From contig CAZJKJ010000001.1 of NCBI GenBank assembly GCA_964546435.1, positions 62,001-126,000 on the forward strand: DNA of 64,000 bases, given 5' to 3'. This DNA comes from CAYNST01 sp964546435. Lineage in GTDB: Bacteria > Pseudomonadota > Gammaproteobacteria > Pseudomonadales > Cellvibrionaceae. Below the pieces are notes generated by a model that worked only from the letters and a program-made list of their open reading frames with translations, did no database searches and was not told where the DNA came from. This document shows, one piece after another, positions 51,657 through 60,956 of the stretch (position 1 is its first letter; the number at the start of each line of letters is the position of its first letter). Position numbers and translations under genes: made by a program.

Positions 51657-54161
51657 ATGTCGAACCTGCCGGTTGACGCGGTTCTGTCCGATATCTTCGC
51701 AAGTCTCGAAATCCGGGACGAACTGGTGCTGGTGGCGCCTCCGGGGGCGGGCAAATCAACCCGGGTGCCCCTTGAACTGCTGCGGCACGCCGGCATTCAC
51801 GGCAAAATCCTCCTGCTTGAGCCCCGCCGGGTCGCCGCGCGGGCACTGGCGCAATACATGGCCGACTGCCTCGGGGAATCACCGGGTGGACAGGTGGGTT
51901 TGCGCATGCGCCAGGAAACCCGGGTCAGCCGGGCAACCCGACTGGAAGTGGTCACCGGCGGTGTCTTGCTCCGCTTGATGCAGGAAGATCCGGCACTCGC
52001 CGGTTACGGTCTGGTTATCTTCGACGAGTTTCACGAACGCAGTCTAGACAGTGATCTGGGCCTGGCCCTGGCACTGCAGGGTCGCAGTCTGTTCCGGGAT
52101 GCATCCGACCCCCTGAAAATAATGGTCATGTCGGCAACCTTGCAGGATGAAGCCATCGCACAGCACCTGGGCGGCGCGCCGGTTATCCGCAGTGAAGGTC
52201 GGGCCTGGCCGGTGACCGTCGGCTATCGCTCCGGCGCGCGCGCGCTCGACACCGTCGATCAGTGTGCGGCGGCCATTACCGAGGCCATGGAGCAGCACGA
52301 AGGGCATATTCTGGTGTTCCTTCCGGGCCAGCGGGAAATAGAGCAACTCTTCCGCACGGTGCAGGGTCGGCTGCCGGCAAGCGTCTGCGTTTGTCGCCTT
52401 TACGGCGCACTGGAACTGGCCGCACAACGATCTGCGCTGGCACCTCTGGATCCCGCCGGCCCGTTCCGCCGCAAGATCATTCTTGCGACTGATATCGCCG
52501 AAACCAGCCTGACCATCGACGGCGTCACGGTTGTCATCGACGCGGGCTTTCGCCGGGAACCCCAGTTCGACACTCGCACCGGCATGAGTCGCCTGACCAC
52601 CACCCGCATTTCCCGGGCGTCGGCAGAGCAACGAGCGGGCCGTGCCGGCCGGACCGGCCCCGGTCACTGCTACCGGCTGTGGCCGCGGGAGCTGGGGTTG
52701 AAGCCTTTCGACGCCGCTGAAATTGAACAGGCCGACCTGGCGCCGGCCGCACTGCAGCTATTGGCCTGGGGGATTAATCAGCCCGGTGACTTGCACTGGC
52801 TGACATCACCGCCGGCCGACGCCTGGCGCCAGGCCATTGGTCTACTACACGAACTGAACGCTGTGACCGTGTCCGACGAGCTGCCCCGCCTCACCGCCCA
52901 CGGCGCCACCATGGCCCGCTTTCCCGCGCATCCCCGACTGGCGCACATGATGATCCGCGGGTCCGTGAACGGCGTGCACTCCCAGGCATGTCGGCTCGCC
53001 GCCATTCTGACGGAAACGGGCGGCCCGCAAACGCTGGATGTGGAACTCCTGCTCTGGAACGACGGGGGCCCTCGCTTCCGCCCCTGGAGTGAACGCGTCA
53101 AACGGCTGTCTGCGTCGTTTGCAAAGCTCTGCCCAAACAACAGCACGGGCGCTCCGATTGCGCGTGAACTCGTCACCGGCTTCCTGCTTGCATCGGCCTA
53201 TCCGGATCGAATCGCCCGGCGCCGTTCCCACGACACCACAATATATTTAATGAGCAATGGCCGGGCCGCACGGCTTGACGCCAAGGCCGATCTCGCCAGA
53301 CACGAATGGCTTGCAATCGCCGAAGTCGGCGGCAGCACGGGCAATACGGAAGACAGGATTTTTGCCGCAGCCGCCTTTGACCCGGCGTTATTGCATAACC
53401 GGCTAGCGCATTTGGTGCGGGAAGAACGGGTCGCCGACTGGGACGATGACAAAAAGCGGTTTGTGGCCGAATCGGTGCGTCGCTGCGGCGCCATTACTTT
53501 AAGTACCCAGCGGCTGGAGGATCCGCCGTCAGCGTTGCGCGTAGAAGCGCTTTGTGCCTGGCTGCGCCGTCGCGATCTGGGCGCTCTGAACTGGCGCGAA
53601 GAGGTGCGCCAATGGCTGGCGCGTGTCGAACTGTTGCGCCGGCATCAGATCCGTGAGGGCGACCTGCCGCCCTGGCCGGATCTGTCTGTGCGGGCATTGG
53701 CGGATTGCCTGGATCAATGGCTGGCGCCGTATCTTGCGGATGTCCGGAATCTGGCGGACCTGCAGAAACTGGATTTGCTACCGTTGCTGACGGGCTTGCT
53801 CCCCTGGCCGCTGGCAGCGCGGCTGGACGACTGGGCACCTGCAAAAATCCGGCTACCTTCGGGTAACACCGCATCCATCGACTATCTTCACGATCCACCG
53901 ATTCTGCCGGTCAAGCTGCAGGAAATGTTCGGTTGTCGCCAGACGCCGGTGATTGCCGGCGGACAGATCAAACTCACCCTTCATTTATTGTCACCGGCCC
54001 GCAGACCGCTGCAGATAACCCAGGACCTTGAGCACTTCTGGGCGCATGGATACGAGGCGGTAAAAAAGGAAATGAGAGGGCGCTATCCGAAGCATCCCTG
54101 GCCTGATGATCCGCTTAGCGCCTTGCCCACCAGTCTTACCAAGCGCAGGCTGAATTCGTAG
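51657..54161 (+). CDS. hrpB: ATP-dependent DEAH-box RNA helicase HrpB
   Basis: 834 residues from the ATG at 51657 (GAAGGG about 7 nt before). The P-loop APPGAGKSTRVPL, the DEAH-type motif IFDEFHERSLDSD, the motif SATLQDEAIAQHLG and the QRAGRAGRTGPGHCYRLW motif VI are intact. HrpB is a DEAH helicase with a C-terminal domain (about 500-834). Its RNA target is poorly defined; in some species it acts in mRNA turnover. It is probably co-transcribed with rdgC. Confidence 0.95.
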   Translation: MSNLPVDAVLSDIFASLEIRDELVLVAPPGAGKSTRVPLELLRHAGIHGKILLLEPRRVAARALAQYMADCLGESPGGQVGLRMRQETRVSRATRLEVVTGGVLLRLMQEDPALAGYGLVIFDEFHERSLDSDLGLALALQGRSLFRDASDPLKIMVMSATLQDEAIAQHLGGAPVIRSEGRAWPVTVGYRSGARALDTVDQCAAAITEAMEQHEGHILVFLPGQREIEQLFRTVQGRLPASVCVCRLYGALELAAQRSALAPLDPAGPFRRKIILATDIAETSLTIDGVTVVIDAGFRREPQFDTRTGMSRLTTTRISRASAEQRAGRAGRTGPGHCYRLWPRELGLKPFDAAEIEQADLAPAALQLLAWGINQPGDLHWLTSPPADAWRQAIGLLHELNAVTVSDELPRLTAHGATMARFPAHPRLAHMMIRGSVNGVHSQACRLAAILTETGGPQTLDVELLLWNDGGPRFRPWSERVKRLSASFAKLCPNNSTGAPIARELVTGFLLASAYPDRIARRRSHDTTIYLMSNGRAARLDAKADLARHEWLAIAEVGGSTGNTEDRIFAAAAFDPALLHNRLAHLVREERVADWDDDKKRFVAESVRRCGAITLSTQRLEDPPSALRVEALCAWLRRRDLGALNWREEVRQWLARVELLRRHQIREGDLPPWPDLSVRALADCLDQWLAPYLADVRNLADLQKLDLLPLLTGLLPWPLAARLDDWAPAKIRLPSGNTASIDYLHDPPILPVKLQEMFGCRQTPVIAGGQIKLTLHLLSPARRPLQITQDLEHFWAHGYEAVKKEMRGRYPKHPWPDDPLSALPTSLTKRRLNS

Positions 54162-54702
54162 ATCTGTCTATACATACAGTTCGAGACTGCCTTAAAGGTT
54201 CGGAGTAGGTTGAAAATCCTTTGTCGGTAACCTTCCGTTGTAATTCTAACTCCCGAACGTTTTCTCCGGTAATCCCCCCGGAAACTGACCGGTGCCAAAA
54301 GTAGATTTTTCTCGTACCCTACGCGCAGGAGATCCCGCTCTGGCAGGATAGTTGACCAACAAATTCGGCTGAATGACGCCGCCCCTTCGCTCTATGGCCA
54401 TTACAGCCACTTCATCGCTACTACGAGCGCTCCGTCCCTTGATGGCACATCGATACTATCGGCCTCGTGTTGTGCACTTGCGCCTTTCCCTTCACATTGT
54501 CATCGAAGGTTCCCGCAGTTCCGTGAGAGAACCCGGAACACGATCACGCTGCGTCTATACCGAGCACCATGCGGCCCATCAACAGGCACTGTCCGCACTG
54601 ATCCCGGGGAACATCACTCCCCGGGTTTGATGCTATCTGATTTTGCGGTGATTTAAACCAGATAAGCCAGCCGTGTGCTCAAAAAGCGATTGAAAAACTG
54701 GT
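54162..54702. other. 541-bp gap at the island border
   Basis: No gene is supported. One frame (54373-54630) is open but has no ribosome site or family features. A perfect 8-bp hairpin CCCGGGGA/TCCCCGGG (near 54603-54626) resembles a terminator for hrpB or for something lost. Base composition shifts here from GC-rich core to the AT-richer island. Confidence 0.35.
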
Positions 54703-56598
54703 CTACAAACCAAATCGCTTGCCTAGTACTACTAGACTGGTGATTTGACACAATGCCACATCCAGACTGCCTCTGAATTTTTCCGGCAATTGATCTGCGC
54801 CATCGAGCGCGGCACGTATTTTATTCATGTCGAAAAATGGGCAATCCTGATTCAGCGTCTCACGCATGTATTCAAATAACCGCCCCTTGGTATTGATCAA
54901 TGCGGGGGGGGCCGTAAAGGGGTGCTTCTGACGTTTATAAACCTCATCGGTAATAAAAGGTTTGGCAGCCTCTTTTAAAATCCACTTTTCAGAAAGATTT
55001 CGAATCTTATATGTAACCGGAAGACGCTGTACGAGCTCAACCAAATCTCGATCTAGAAACGGCACTCTCGCCTCGATGGAGTGTGCCATTTCCATACGAT
55101 CTCCCAAGACATTAAGTACATAAGTCGGAAAATTGGTCTTAGACCATAAGTACATTGACTTATTGACCGGGTGAGAGTTCTTTAGAGGTCGCAAATCAAT
55201 AGCACTATAGAGTCGCTCGAGACTATCAACACCACCAAGAGATTGTCTAAAGTCTTTCGAGAGGAATCTGTTAAGATGCTTACGACCCTGCAACTGAACC
55301 TTTAGAAATGACGGGGTCATACCAATCGTATGATCAAGCACGTCGAGTGTGTCATCAGTAAGTGCCACAGTAAAACCTTGGGTCGCCCTATTCATATCAC
55401 CCAGCTTTGCAAGCAAATCATTTCGTTCAATTTCTGAATTGCATTGTAGTATCAAATCTTGGCGAAAATGAGGATACCCAGCAAAAATTTCATCGGCTCC
55501 CTCTCCAGTCATCACCACCTTTAGACCGTGATCTCGCACATGTCGGCTCAATAGAAATTTTGCAATTCCATGCGTGTTGAAAAACACGAACTCACTATGG
55601 AAAATTGCTGCTTCAAAATTGTCAGCAAGATCGTCTTCGTAAATTTTAAGTACGATTGGATCCGCGCCATACCGGCGCGACGTCGCTTCGGCGATCTTCA
55701 ATTCATCATAGTCCTGGTGATCAAAACTGATGCAAAACGGCTTAATTGGTCTCCCAAGTTCGACACTTGCGATACCAAATATTGAACTCGAATCCAAACC
55801 ACCGCTAAGATAACATCCAACTTCAACATCGGCGCGAAGTCTTCTTCTGACCGCCTTCTGAAGAGACTCTCGCACCCTCAGGATGGCTTCATCGATGCTC
55901 CCTTCTTTCAAATCTGCAGTATCGCGATAATCAAAATTCCAATACTCGTGAAAGGAGATATCTGCGGTGCTTGCTAGCATCATGACATGCGCTGGTGGCA
56001 CCTGATAGATGTCTTTGAAAAGACTTCGCCTAGCATCTTGGGCAAGTCCGGAAACAAGATTGCCAACCGTTTGTTCGTCCCAGGCTAGAGGCTCTCCCAA
56101 GCTCGCCATCGATTTGACTTCCGATGCAAATACGATTTCGTGATTTCTTAATGCGTAATATAGAGGCTTAATTCCAAACCGATCTCGTCCTGCAATAAGA
56201 CGCTGGTTCACGCTATCCCAGAGTACAAATGCAAACTCACCTTCAAGATGATCCAAAGCAGAGATTCCGTAGCGCTGATAAAGATGCACCAAAATTTCCG
56301 AGTCACCGTTAGTCTGAAATCCGACTCCAGACTGCTCAAGGTCTCTGCGAATTCTCTCAAACTCGTAAAACTCTCCGTTTACAACGGCATGAATCCCGTT
56401 GCAGTGGATTGGCTGTTGCGCGTTCACTGGGTCCATAACACTAAGTCGCGTGTGGCCAAGCGCAACTCTGCCGCAGGGACTTATCCAGGAGGCTCGCTCG
56501 TCTGGCCCCCTGCAATTTAAACCATCGAGCGCCCTCTCAATTCTGCGCCCGTAGTCTCTTCCTCTAGAACTAGTAAAAACTGCAATGATGCCGCACAT
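54703..56598 (-). CDS. Asparagine synthase (glutamine-hydrolysing), AsnB/AsnO-like
   Basis: 631 residues. The N-terminal amidotransferase starts MCGIIAVF, so Cys2 can be the glutaminase nucleophile, with NGEFYEFE and NGDSE as in AsnB. The synthetase half has the PP-loop SGGLDSS (265-271), GEGADEIFAGY and the C-terminal KWILKEAAKPF stretch. It adenylates a carboxyl and makes an amide. Its length matches the long AsnB/AsnO form often found in biosynthetic and capsule clusters rather than the 554-residue housekeeping enzyme. So in this island it may amidate a pathway intermediate. Confidence 0.9.
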   Translation of the reverse strand: MCGIIAVFTSSRGRDYGRRIERALDGLNCRGPDERASWISPCGRVALGHTRLSVMDPVNAQQPIHCNGIHAVVNGEFYEFERIRRDLEQSGVGFQTNGDSEILVHLYQRYGISALDHLEGEFAFVLWDSVNQRLIAGRDRFGIKPLYYALRNHEIVFASEVKSMASLGEPLAWDEQTVGNLVSGLAQDARRSLFKDIYQVPPAHVMMLASTADISFHEYWNFDYRDTADLKEGSIDEAILRVRESLQKAVRRRLRADVEVGCYLSGGLDSSSIFGIASVELGRPIKPFCISFDHQDYDELKIAEATSRRYGADPIVLKIYEDDLADNFEAAIFHSEFVFFNTHGIAKFLLSRHVRDHGLKVVMTGEGADEIFAGYPHFRQDLILQCNSEIERNDLLAKLGDMNRATQGFTVALTDDTLDVLDHTIGMTPSFLKVQLQGRKHLNRFLSKDFRQSLGGVDSLERLYSAIDLRPLKNSHPVNKSMYLWSKTNFPTYVLNVLGDRMEMAHSIEARVPFLDRDLVELVQRLPVTYKIRNLSEKWILKEAAKPFITDEVYKRQKHPFTAPPALINTKGRLFEYMRETLNQDCPFFDMNKIRAALDGADQLPEKFRGSLDVALCQITSLVVLGKRFGL

Positions 56599-56938
56599 AA
56601 ATTTCCCAGTTTCGTAGCTTTCAATGGAATCGTTCTCTCAAACCGCCCAGAAGCTGCTTCATAATTTACCTATTGAAATCAACATGCAAGCGATATTGAA
56701 AAAGGCTCTGTATATGCTCACTTGCCTCTCCCGGCGAACAACATGTCGCCTGAAGTTACCGAACTATGCAACTGTCCGTCTCACTTTCCAACGTCGGGCA
56801 TACCTCCTTAAAGCTCTACCATCTTGCTTTAATGGCTTTATTCGATTGTGCCTGTTGGGGGCGAATCAGTTCGATATTCCGTTGACTCAGACTTTCTCGT
56901 AGCGGGTCTGAATCCGCGGCCTTGTCGTGTATAAATCG

Positions 56939-57411
56939 TCATATTTTGCTTTTTCCATACGTCACATCATCAAGAAGTGGTTCGATTAGCTTTACCTCCG
57001 CAGGTGAAGCCGAGGTAATGGTGCTTTCAAGAGGAACACCTTCGCCGTGGACCACCACCATCCACTTTGCGCCCTTGCCGCGCTTGGTTTTGCCGATCTC
57101 TGGGCTCTTTTTTGGAGAAGTAATACTTCCGCCAGAAAATACTTCCTCCCAGTTCAGTAACGATTGTCGATCCAGTTGCCTCAAAAATGTTCTCCAAGCT
57201 TTTAGCCCACAATCATTTCTTCCCAGTATTGCAGCCTGCGCCACAAGTACTGGGGAAAGGATAGCAAGCAGGCAGATCGATCCAGCGAGCCCCCCGGGCG
57301 AAGGATCCATAAGATACCTTCAAAACAAGCTCGATTAGCTATTGGCTTCGAGCCGCCCTCGTTCCTGACTCAGCGGTGGTAAGCAAGGCTCAATCAGCTC
57401 CACTGATCATC
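56939..57411 (-). pseudogene. IS5-family transposase, frameshifted and truncated
   Basis: Minus-strand pieces match an IS5-type transposase in shifting frames: DDQW at the start (57411-57400), a frame change, GILWILR and a damaged middle, then a long piece at 56939-57310 with AWRTFLRQLDRQSLLNWEEV, GKTKRGKGAKWMVVV, GVPLESTITSASPAEV and LIEPLL. The C-terminal catalytic part is gone. Several frameshifts and the missing end show a dead element. It lies between asnB and the glycosyltransferase and points to past rearrangement of the island. Confidence 0.8.
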
Positions 57412-57499
57412 AGTTATCTCTGAAGCAGCTGATACCGGTTATAGTGCTATCCATCGGGATGCACTGGATACTCAGCGAGCGTTGCTGCAAGCATTTTTC

Positions 57500-57718
57500 C
57501 TATGACGGCCGCTGTGCCGTTAATATCGCTACATCCGGCTTAAACTCGGTGGAATCATCGAGCGCGTCGGTGTAGATGGTAACCGAACCAGGTTCTGACT
57601 TTGGAGTACCGAACAACATGACCCTGTCCAACGTGCAAAACGTTGAGAATTTAGAAGCATTGATACCTTGGAATGTGATTCTTGAATAGAGCGTGATTGG
57701 CTTGATACTTACTCTCAT
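57500..57718 (-). CDS. Doubtful small ORF downstream of the glycosyltransferase
   Basis: 72 residues, polar, with no recognised family or signal peptide, 23 nt after the glycosyltransferase stop on the same strand. The ribosome site is poor. It may be a real small gene, the broken end of a neighbour, or chance. Confidence 0.25.
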   Translation of the reverse strand: MRVSIKPITLYSRITFQGINASKFSTFCTLDRVMLFGTPKSEPGSVTIYTDALDDSTEFKPDVAILTAQRPS

Positions 57719-57741
57719 TTTTAAAACTTGGCAACAGCCTG

Positions 57742-58890
57742 CTAGCTGTACGACAATGGTCCCGCAGTATCACTCACGACCCCATGGGCATATTTTGTCA
57801 ATAACATCTCCACGTCTTTCTGGTAGATCTTTAACATGGGATAGTAGCGAACGAAAGCGTTCCTTGCTTCATCAGTTTGAACCCAAACATCCAGCGATGA
57901 GCATGTACTGTAATCATATATAACAGCTTCTCCGCCCCCGAAAAGCGCTTTCTCAACAGAATTTTTGAGTTCAATTGTATCGCCGGAAATATGGGTGAAC
58001 ACGAATACACTGGTTGAATGTATCTTATTCTCGGGGACGCATAAATCCTCTCCTGTGGTAAGCAGATCAATGGCTTTCTCTCGCGCCATATCCAGCGCAA
58101 ATGGATGCTTCTTCAAAAAATATTGGATATTCCGTCGATATTGGAGCAGGCGTTCCCCTCCACCCAATAGATCATCCCGGGTATCTCTTCCTTGATGAAC
58201 AACCTGCATAAATGGATTGACACACATCAATGCCCCGTACTGTTGGCAGCGATAGCCGAACTCGAGATCTTCCAGCCCCCACTCAACGAATTTCTCATCA
58301 AACCCGCCCAATGCTTCGATAATGCTTCGTTTAATCGCCATGTTACACGTGTAGACCATGGCCCATGGATACTTCATTGCTCTTACATTGAAAGAATTAC
58401 CCAAACAGATATTGTACCGAAAATCTAAATCGTCCTGAGGAATACCAAAATCATGCTGCTCAGCAAACGATACGCTTCCGCTGGAAAAGGTACGGTTGCC
58501 AACGACTAAAAAATAGCTACTCTCATTAAAATACCGGTCGAGTTGCAGAAGGTGGTCTACATAAACCAATATATCGGCATCAACGAATACAACAAATTCA
58601 CCTGACGATGCTCTTATTCCTGCATTTCGCGCCCTCGCTCTACAAGAAACGCTAGTACGTTCCAAGCGTACAAAGCTGACCTCCGCCTCTGGAACATTTT
58701 GCCTTACATACAGCTCACTTCCATCGGTTGAACCATCATCAACCACTACGATTTCATATGTATAATCATGACCTGTTTTAACGCCCATGATCGATCTCAA
58801 GCAGTTTTCCAGCCGATACTTACTATTGTAAGCTGGTATTATGAAGCTGTACTTTATCGGCCGATTGGCTCGCGTCATACTAGTGTCCAT
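57742..58890 (-). CDS. GT2 glycosyltransferase with galactosyltransferase-like C-terminal domain
   Basis: 382 residues. The N-terminal GT2 domain is clear: SFIIPAYNSKYRLENCLRS, VVVDDGSTDGS, and the metal motif FVDADIL. The C-terminal part (GGFDEKFVEWGLEDLEFGYR) is the chondroitin-polymerase/galactosyltransferase-type extension. It transfers a sugar from a nucleotide donor, probably in the cytoplasm. In this island it may glycosylate the small-molecule product. Donor and acceptor are unknown. Confidence 0.88.
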   Translation of the reverse strand: MDTSMTRANRPIKYSFIIPAYNSKYRLENCLRSIMGVKTGHDYTYEIVVVDDGSTDGSELYVRQNVPEAEVSFVRLERTSVSCRARARNAGIRASSGEFVVFVDADILVYVDHLLQLDRYFNESSYFLVVGNRTFSSGSVSFAEQHDFGIPQDDLDFRYNICLGNSFNVRAMKYPWAMVYTCNMAIKRSIIEALGGFDEKFVEWGLEDLEFGYRCQQYGALMCVNPFMQVVHQGRDTRDDLLGGGERLLQYRRNIQYFLKKHPFALDMAREKAIDLLTTGEDLCVPENKIHSTSVFVFTHISGDTIELKNSVEKALFGGGEAVIYDYSTCSSLDVWVQTDEARNAFVRYYPMLKIYQKDVEMLLTKYAHGVVSDTAGPLSYS

Positions 58891-59108
58891 TGGATCCTGT
58901 AGCCCTCACTCCACAAACGCCTGTTGTGTTTCTCTAGAAGCCATTTCATAACCGCTACAATTGCAGATGCAGCGATAAAAAGCTTATCAAAATACTCATT
59001 TACTTCATGTAAAATCTGCTTTTTAAGCCATTCTTCTCTGTCTCACCTTCGCTCGCGAGCTGTGAAATCTCCTCCAGCCAGATCTTAATTTGCACTTTAA
59101 GCACGACT

Positions 59109-59837
59109 TTATATTCTGCACTCGCGCTCTATATTCACCTCAAAGGCGAGATCATTGTGCTCGCATTCATATCGGTAGCACCAATGATCTTCTTCGCCAA
59201 GCCGCGCTAATAAATCGATCTTCTCGGCTTGTTTATGCCAAGCATCACTTACATCATTGGGTCCCGCATTCACTTTCTGCTTCCGGGATACGGAGATCAA
59301 TGGTAAATTTTCGTCCGGGCCTTGATGAGCGACAATTTTTAACCAGAGCGCTAAGCCGGGTTCTGAACCAAATATGTTTGCATCGGCCGGCGAACCACCC
59401 AAAAACTGATTTAAATAGAACAACCACACCTCATGACACTTCTCATCTTTAATCGCTAGACTGATGTACTCAAGTGCACCACTGAACACCCCGATCCCAC
59501 TTTCGCTCAACACAATGGTCTGCTCTGCATTGACGTTATATTTGGCACGGATCGCTGAAACCAGCGAATCGCCGCCATACATATCCAGATCAGGCATCCA
59601 GTAACAGAGGGCGATCAGATCAGGGTCGCCTTCTGGAGCAAGAGCTTCCACCATCTCAGTATGCGATGGGGCCGGAACAGAGTTCATCCTTTCGATATCA
59701 CCTGGCGTAAGGTTCAGAGGCGCTGCCGTTCCGAGACTCACCAGCAAGTTACGATATGCCATCAAACGGTCATGATCGATTTTTACGGATCCCTCGCCGA
59801 TAGCAAACCTTTCCACTCTAACTGTCTTTAGGTACAT
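59109..59837 (-). CDS. Unrecognised protein, possible degenerate thiolase-fold partner
   Basis: 242 residues. No family match is certain, but the middle (DPDLIALCYWMPDLDMYGG then LSESGIGVFSGALEYISLAI) has the spacing of a KAS III N-terminal half: the strand before the nucleophile and the helix after it (compare ACAGFTYAL in FabH). The catalytic Cys position would be Ile. The last ~70 residues are charged. It starts 83 nt after the KAS III-like gene on the same strand, which fits a heterodimer partner. Confidence 0.55.
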   Translation of the reverse strand: MYLKTVRVERFAIGEGSVKIDHDRLMAYRNLLVSLGTAAPLNLTPGDIERMNSVPAPSHTEMVEALAPEGDPDLIALCYWMPDLDMYGGDSLVSAIRAKYNVNAEQTIVLSESGIGVFSGALEYISLAIKDEKCHEVWLFYLNQFLGGSPADANIFGSEPGLALWLKIVAHQGPDENLPLISVSRKQKVNAGPNDVSDAWHKQAEKIDLLARLGEEDHWCYRYECEHNDLAFEVNIERECRI

Positions 59838-59920
59838 ATGTTCCTTCCTTATAGGTCCGGGAACCTCACGTCTAAGCCCCGAACGACTTCTGTGCGGATT
59901 AATATAGTGTCAACGTCGGA

Positions 59921-60847
59921 CTAGCACTGAATCAAGGCCGATGTATAAAAAAATCCAGACCCCAATGACACACATAGGCATAGGTCGCCCGGTTGAACAC
60001 TTCCGTCTTCCTCAGCCGTACGAAGGTTGATAAAATTGTCTGCCGTAAAGCAGTGACCAGTCTTCGGAACATTTTTCAAATATACTTTGGATCGGTCCAA
60101 ACCAAGATTCTTTGCAGCCTGAAGCCAGGCTGTTCTATTTATATTGTGAGGCAATATGAATTTTACCTCATCAAACGTCCGCCCTCCCTTTTTAACACTA
60201 TCGGTTAAGAATTCAGTAAGCAGGCGAGGATGATCTTCATTAAACCGTTCTATAATTTTTGGATCATGGAATCCCATATAGAAACGGCTATCAATTTTAA
60301 GATTGGTGGTAATGAGATAATTCTTGGTCGCGTTTTTGGTGATCAGTGCAGCGGCAGCGCCATCGCCTGTAATCGTGTTACCTGGCTGTACTCGCCAACT
60401 ACCAATACCCCGATCACCGCACAGAATTAAAACCGCGTCGTTCTCTTCCCCATGTTCAAGTACCGTCTTCGCGTACTTCAACGCCATAACACCGGAGGCG
60501 CAATTTGCTTGAGTAACAGCCATGGCGCTGCACTCCCGCAAGTCATAGCGTCTGATAATTTCGCCAAGAACCGGCTTTAGCGGATCTTGATTAACTCCAA
60601 CGGTATGTGTGTAGAAAAGGTGTTTGATCTTATGATCGGCTGCCTTAGGACTGTCGAGCAACTTATCCAGAGCACCCGTGAGCAAATCCTGCAAAGTCTG
60701 TTGTGGATCATAAGCTATCTCCCGTTGCCCGTGATAAGTGGTGTGCAAAAACACATCCTTGTCGGATAGACCCAGTTCCTGCGCAAGATCTGCAATCGTG
60801 ACCCTCCGCTTGGGCAAATAGTAAGCGACTTCGTCAATTCCAATCAT
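59921..60847 (-). CDS. 3-oxoacyl-ACP synthase III-like enzyme
   Basis: 308 residues with the KAS III/FabH fold: GIDEVAYYLPKRRVT at the start, catalytic C116 in TQANCASGV, GDGAAAALI, and H234 in ILPHN. The third FabH residue, Asn, is replaced: the matching stretch reads TGHCFTADNFINL with H265, a pattern seen in biosynthetic-cluster KAS III enzymes rather than in FabH. Such enzymes condense or acyl-transfer short units in secondary metabolism. Together with the ligase at 60957 it may take an activated acid as starter. Confidence 0.88.
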   Translation of the reverse strand: MIGIDEVAYYLPKRRVTIADLAQELGLSDKDVFLHTTYHGQREIAYDPQQTLQDLLTGALDKLLDSPKAADHKIKHLFYTHTVGVNQDPLKPVLGEIIRRYDLRECSAMAVTQANCASGVMALKYAKTVLEHGEENDAVLILCGDRGIGSWRVQPGNTITGDGAAAALITKNATKNYLITTNLKIDSRFYMGFHDPKIIERFNEDHPRLLTEFLTDSVKKGGRTFDEVKFILPHNINRTAWLQAAKNLGLDRSKVYLKNVPKTGHCFTADNFINLRTAEEDGSVQPGDLCLCVSLGSGFFYTSALIQC

Positions 60848-60956
60848 CTGTCATCCTCGTCAATTCGTACTACATTGCCGCTATCGCTCAAGCATTCCAT
60901 CTTCGTAGATCGTGCAGCGAAGGCTGATTATTAATAATCTAAGGAATATTCTTATG

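Noticed and set aside
54373..54630. 85-codon frame in the hrpB-asnB gap
   Set aside because: Poor start context and no family; the end overlaps a hairpin that looks like a terminator.
56624..56902. 92-codon plus-strand frame next to asnB
   Set aside because: No ribosome site and no similarity; it sits in decayed sequence beside the IS remnant.
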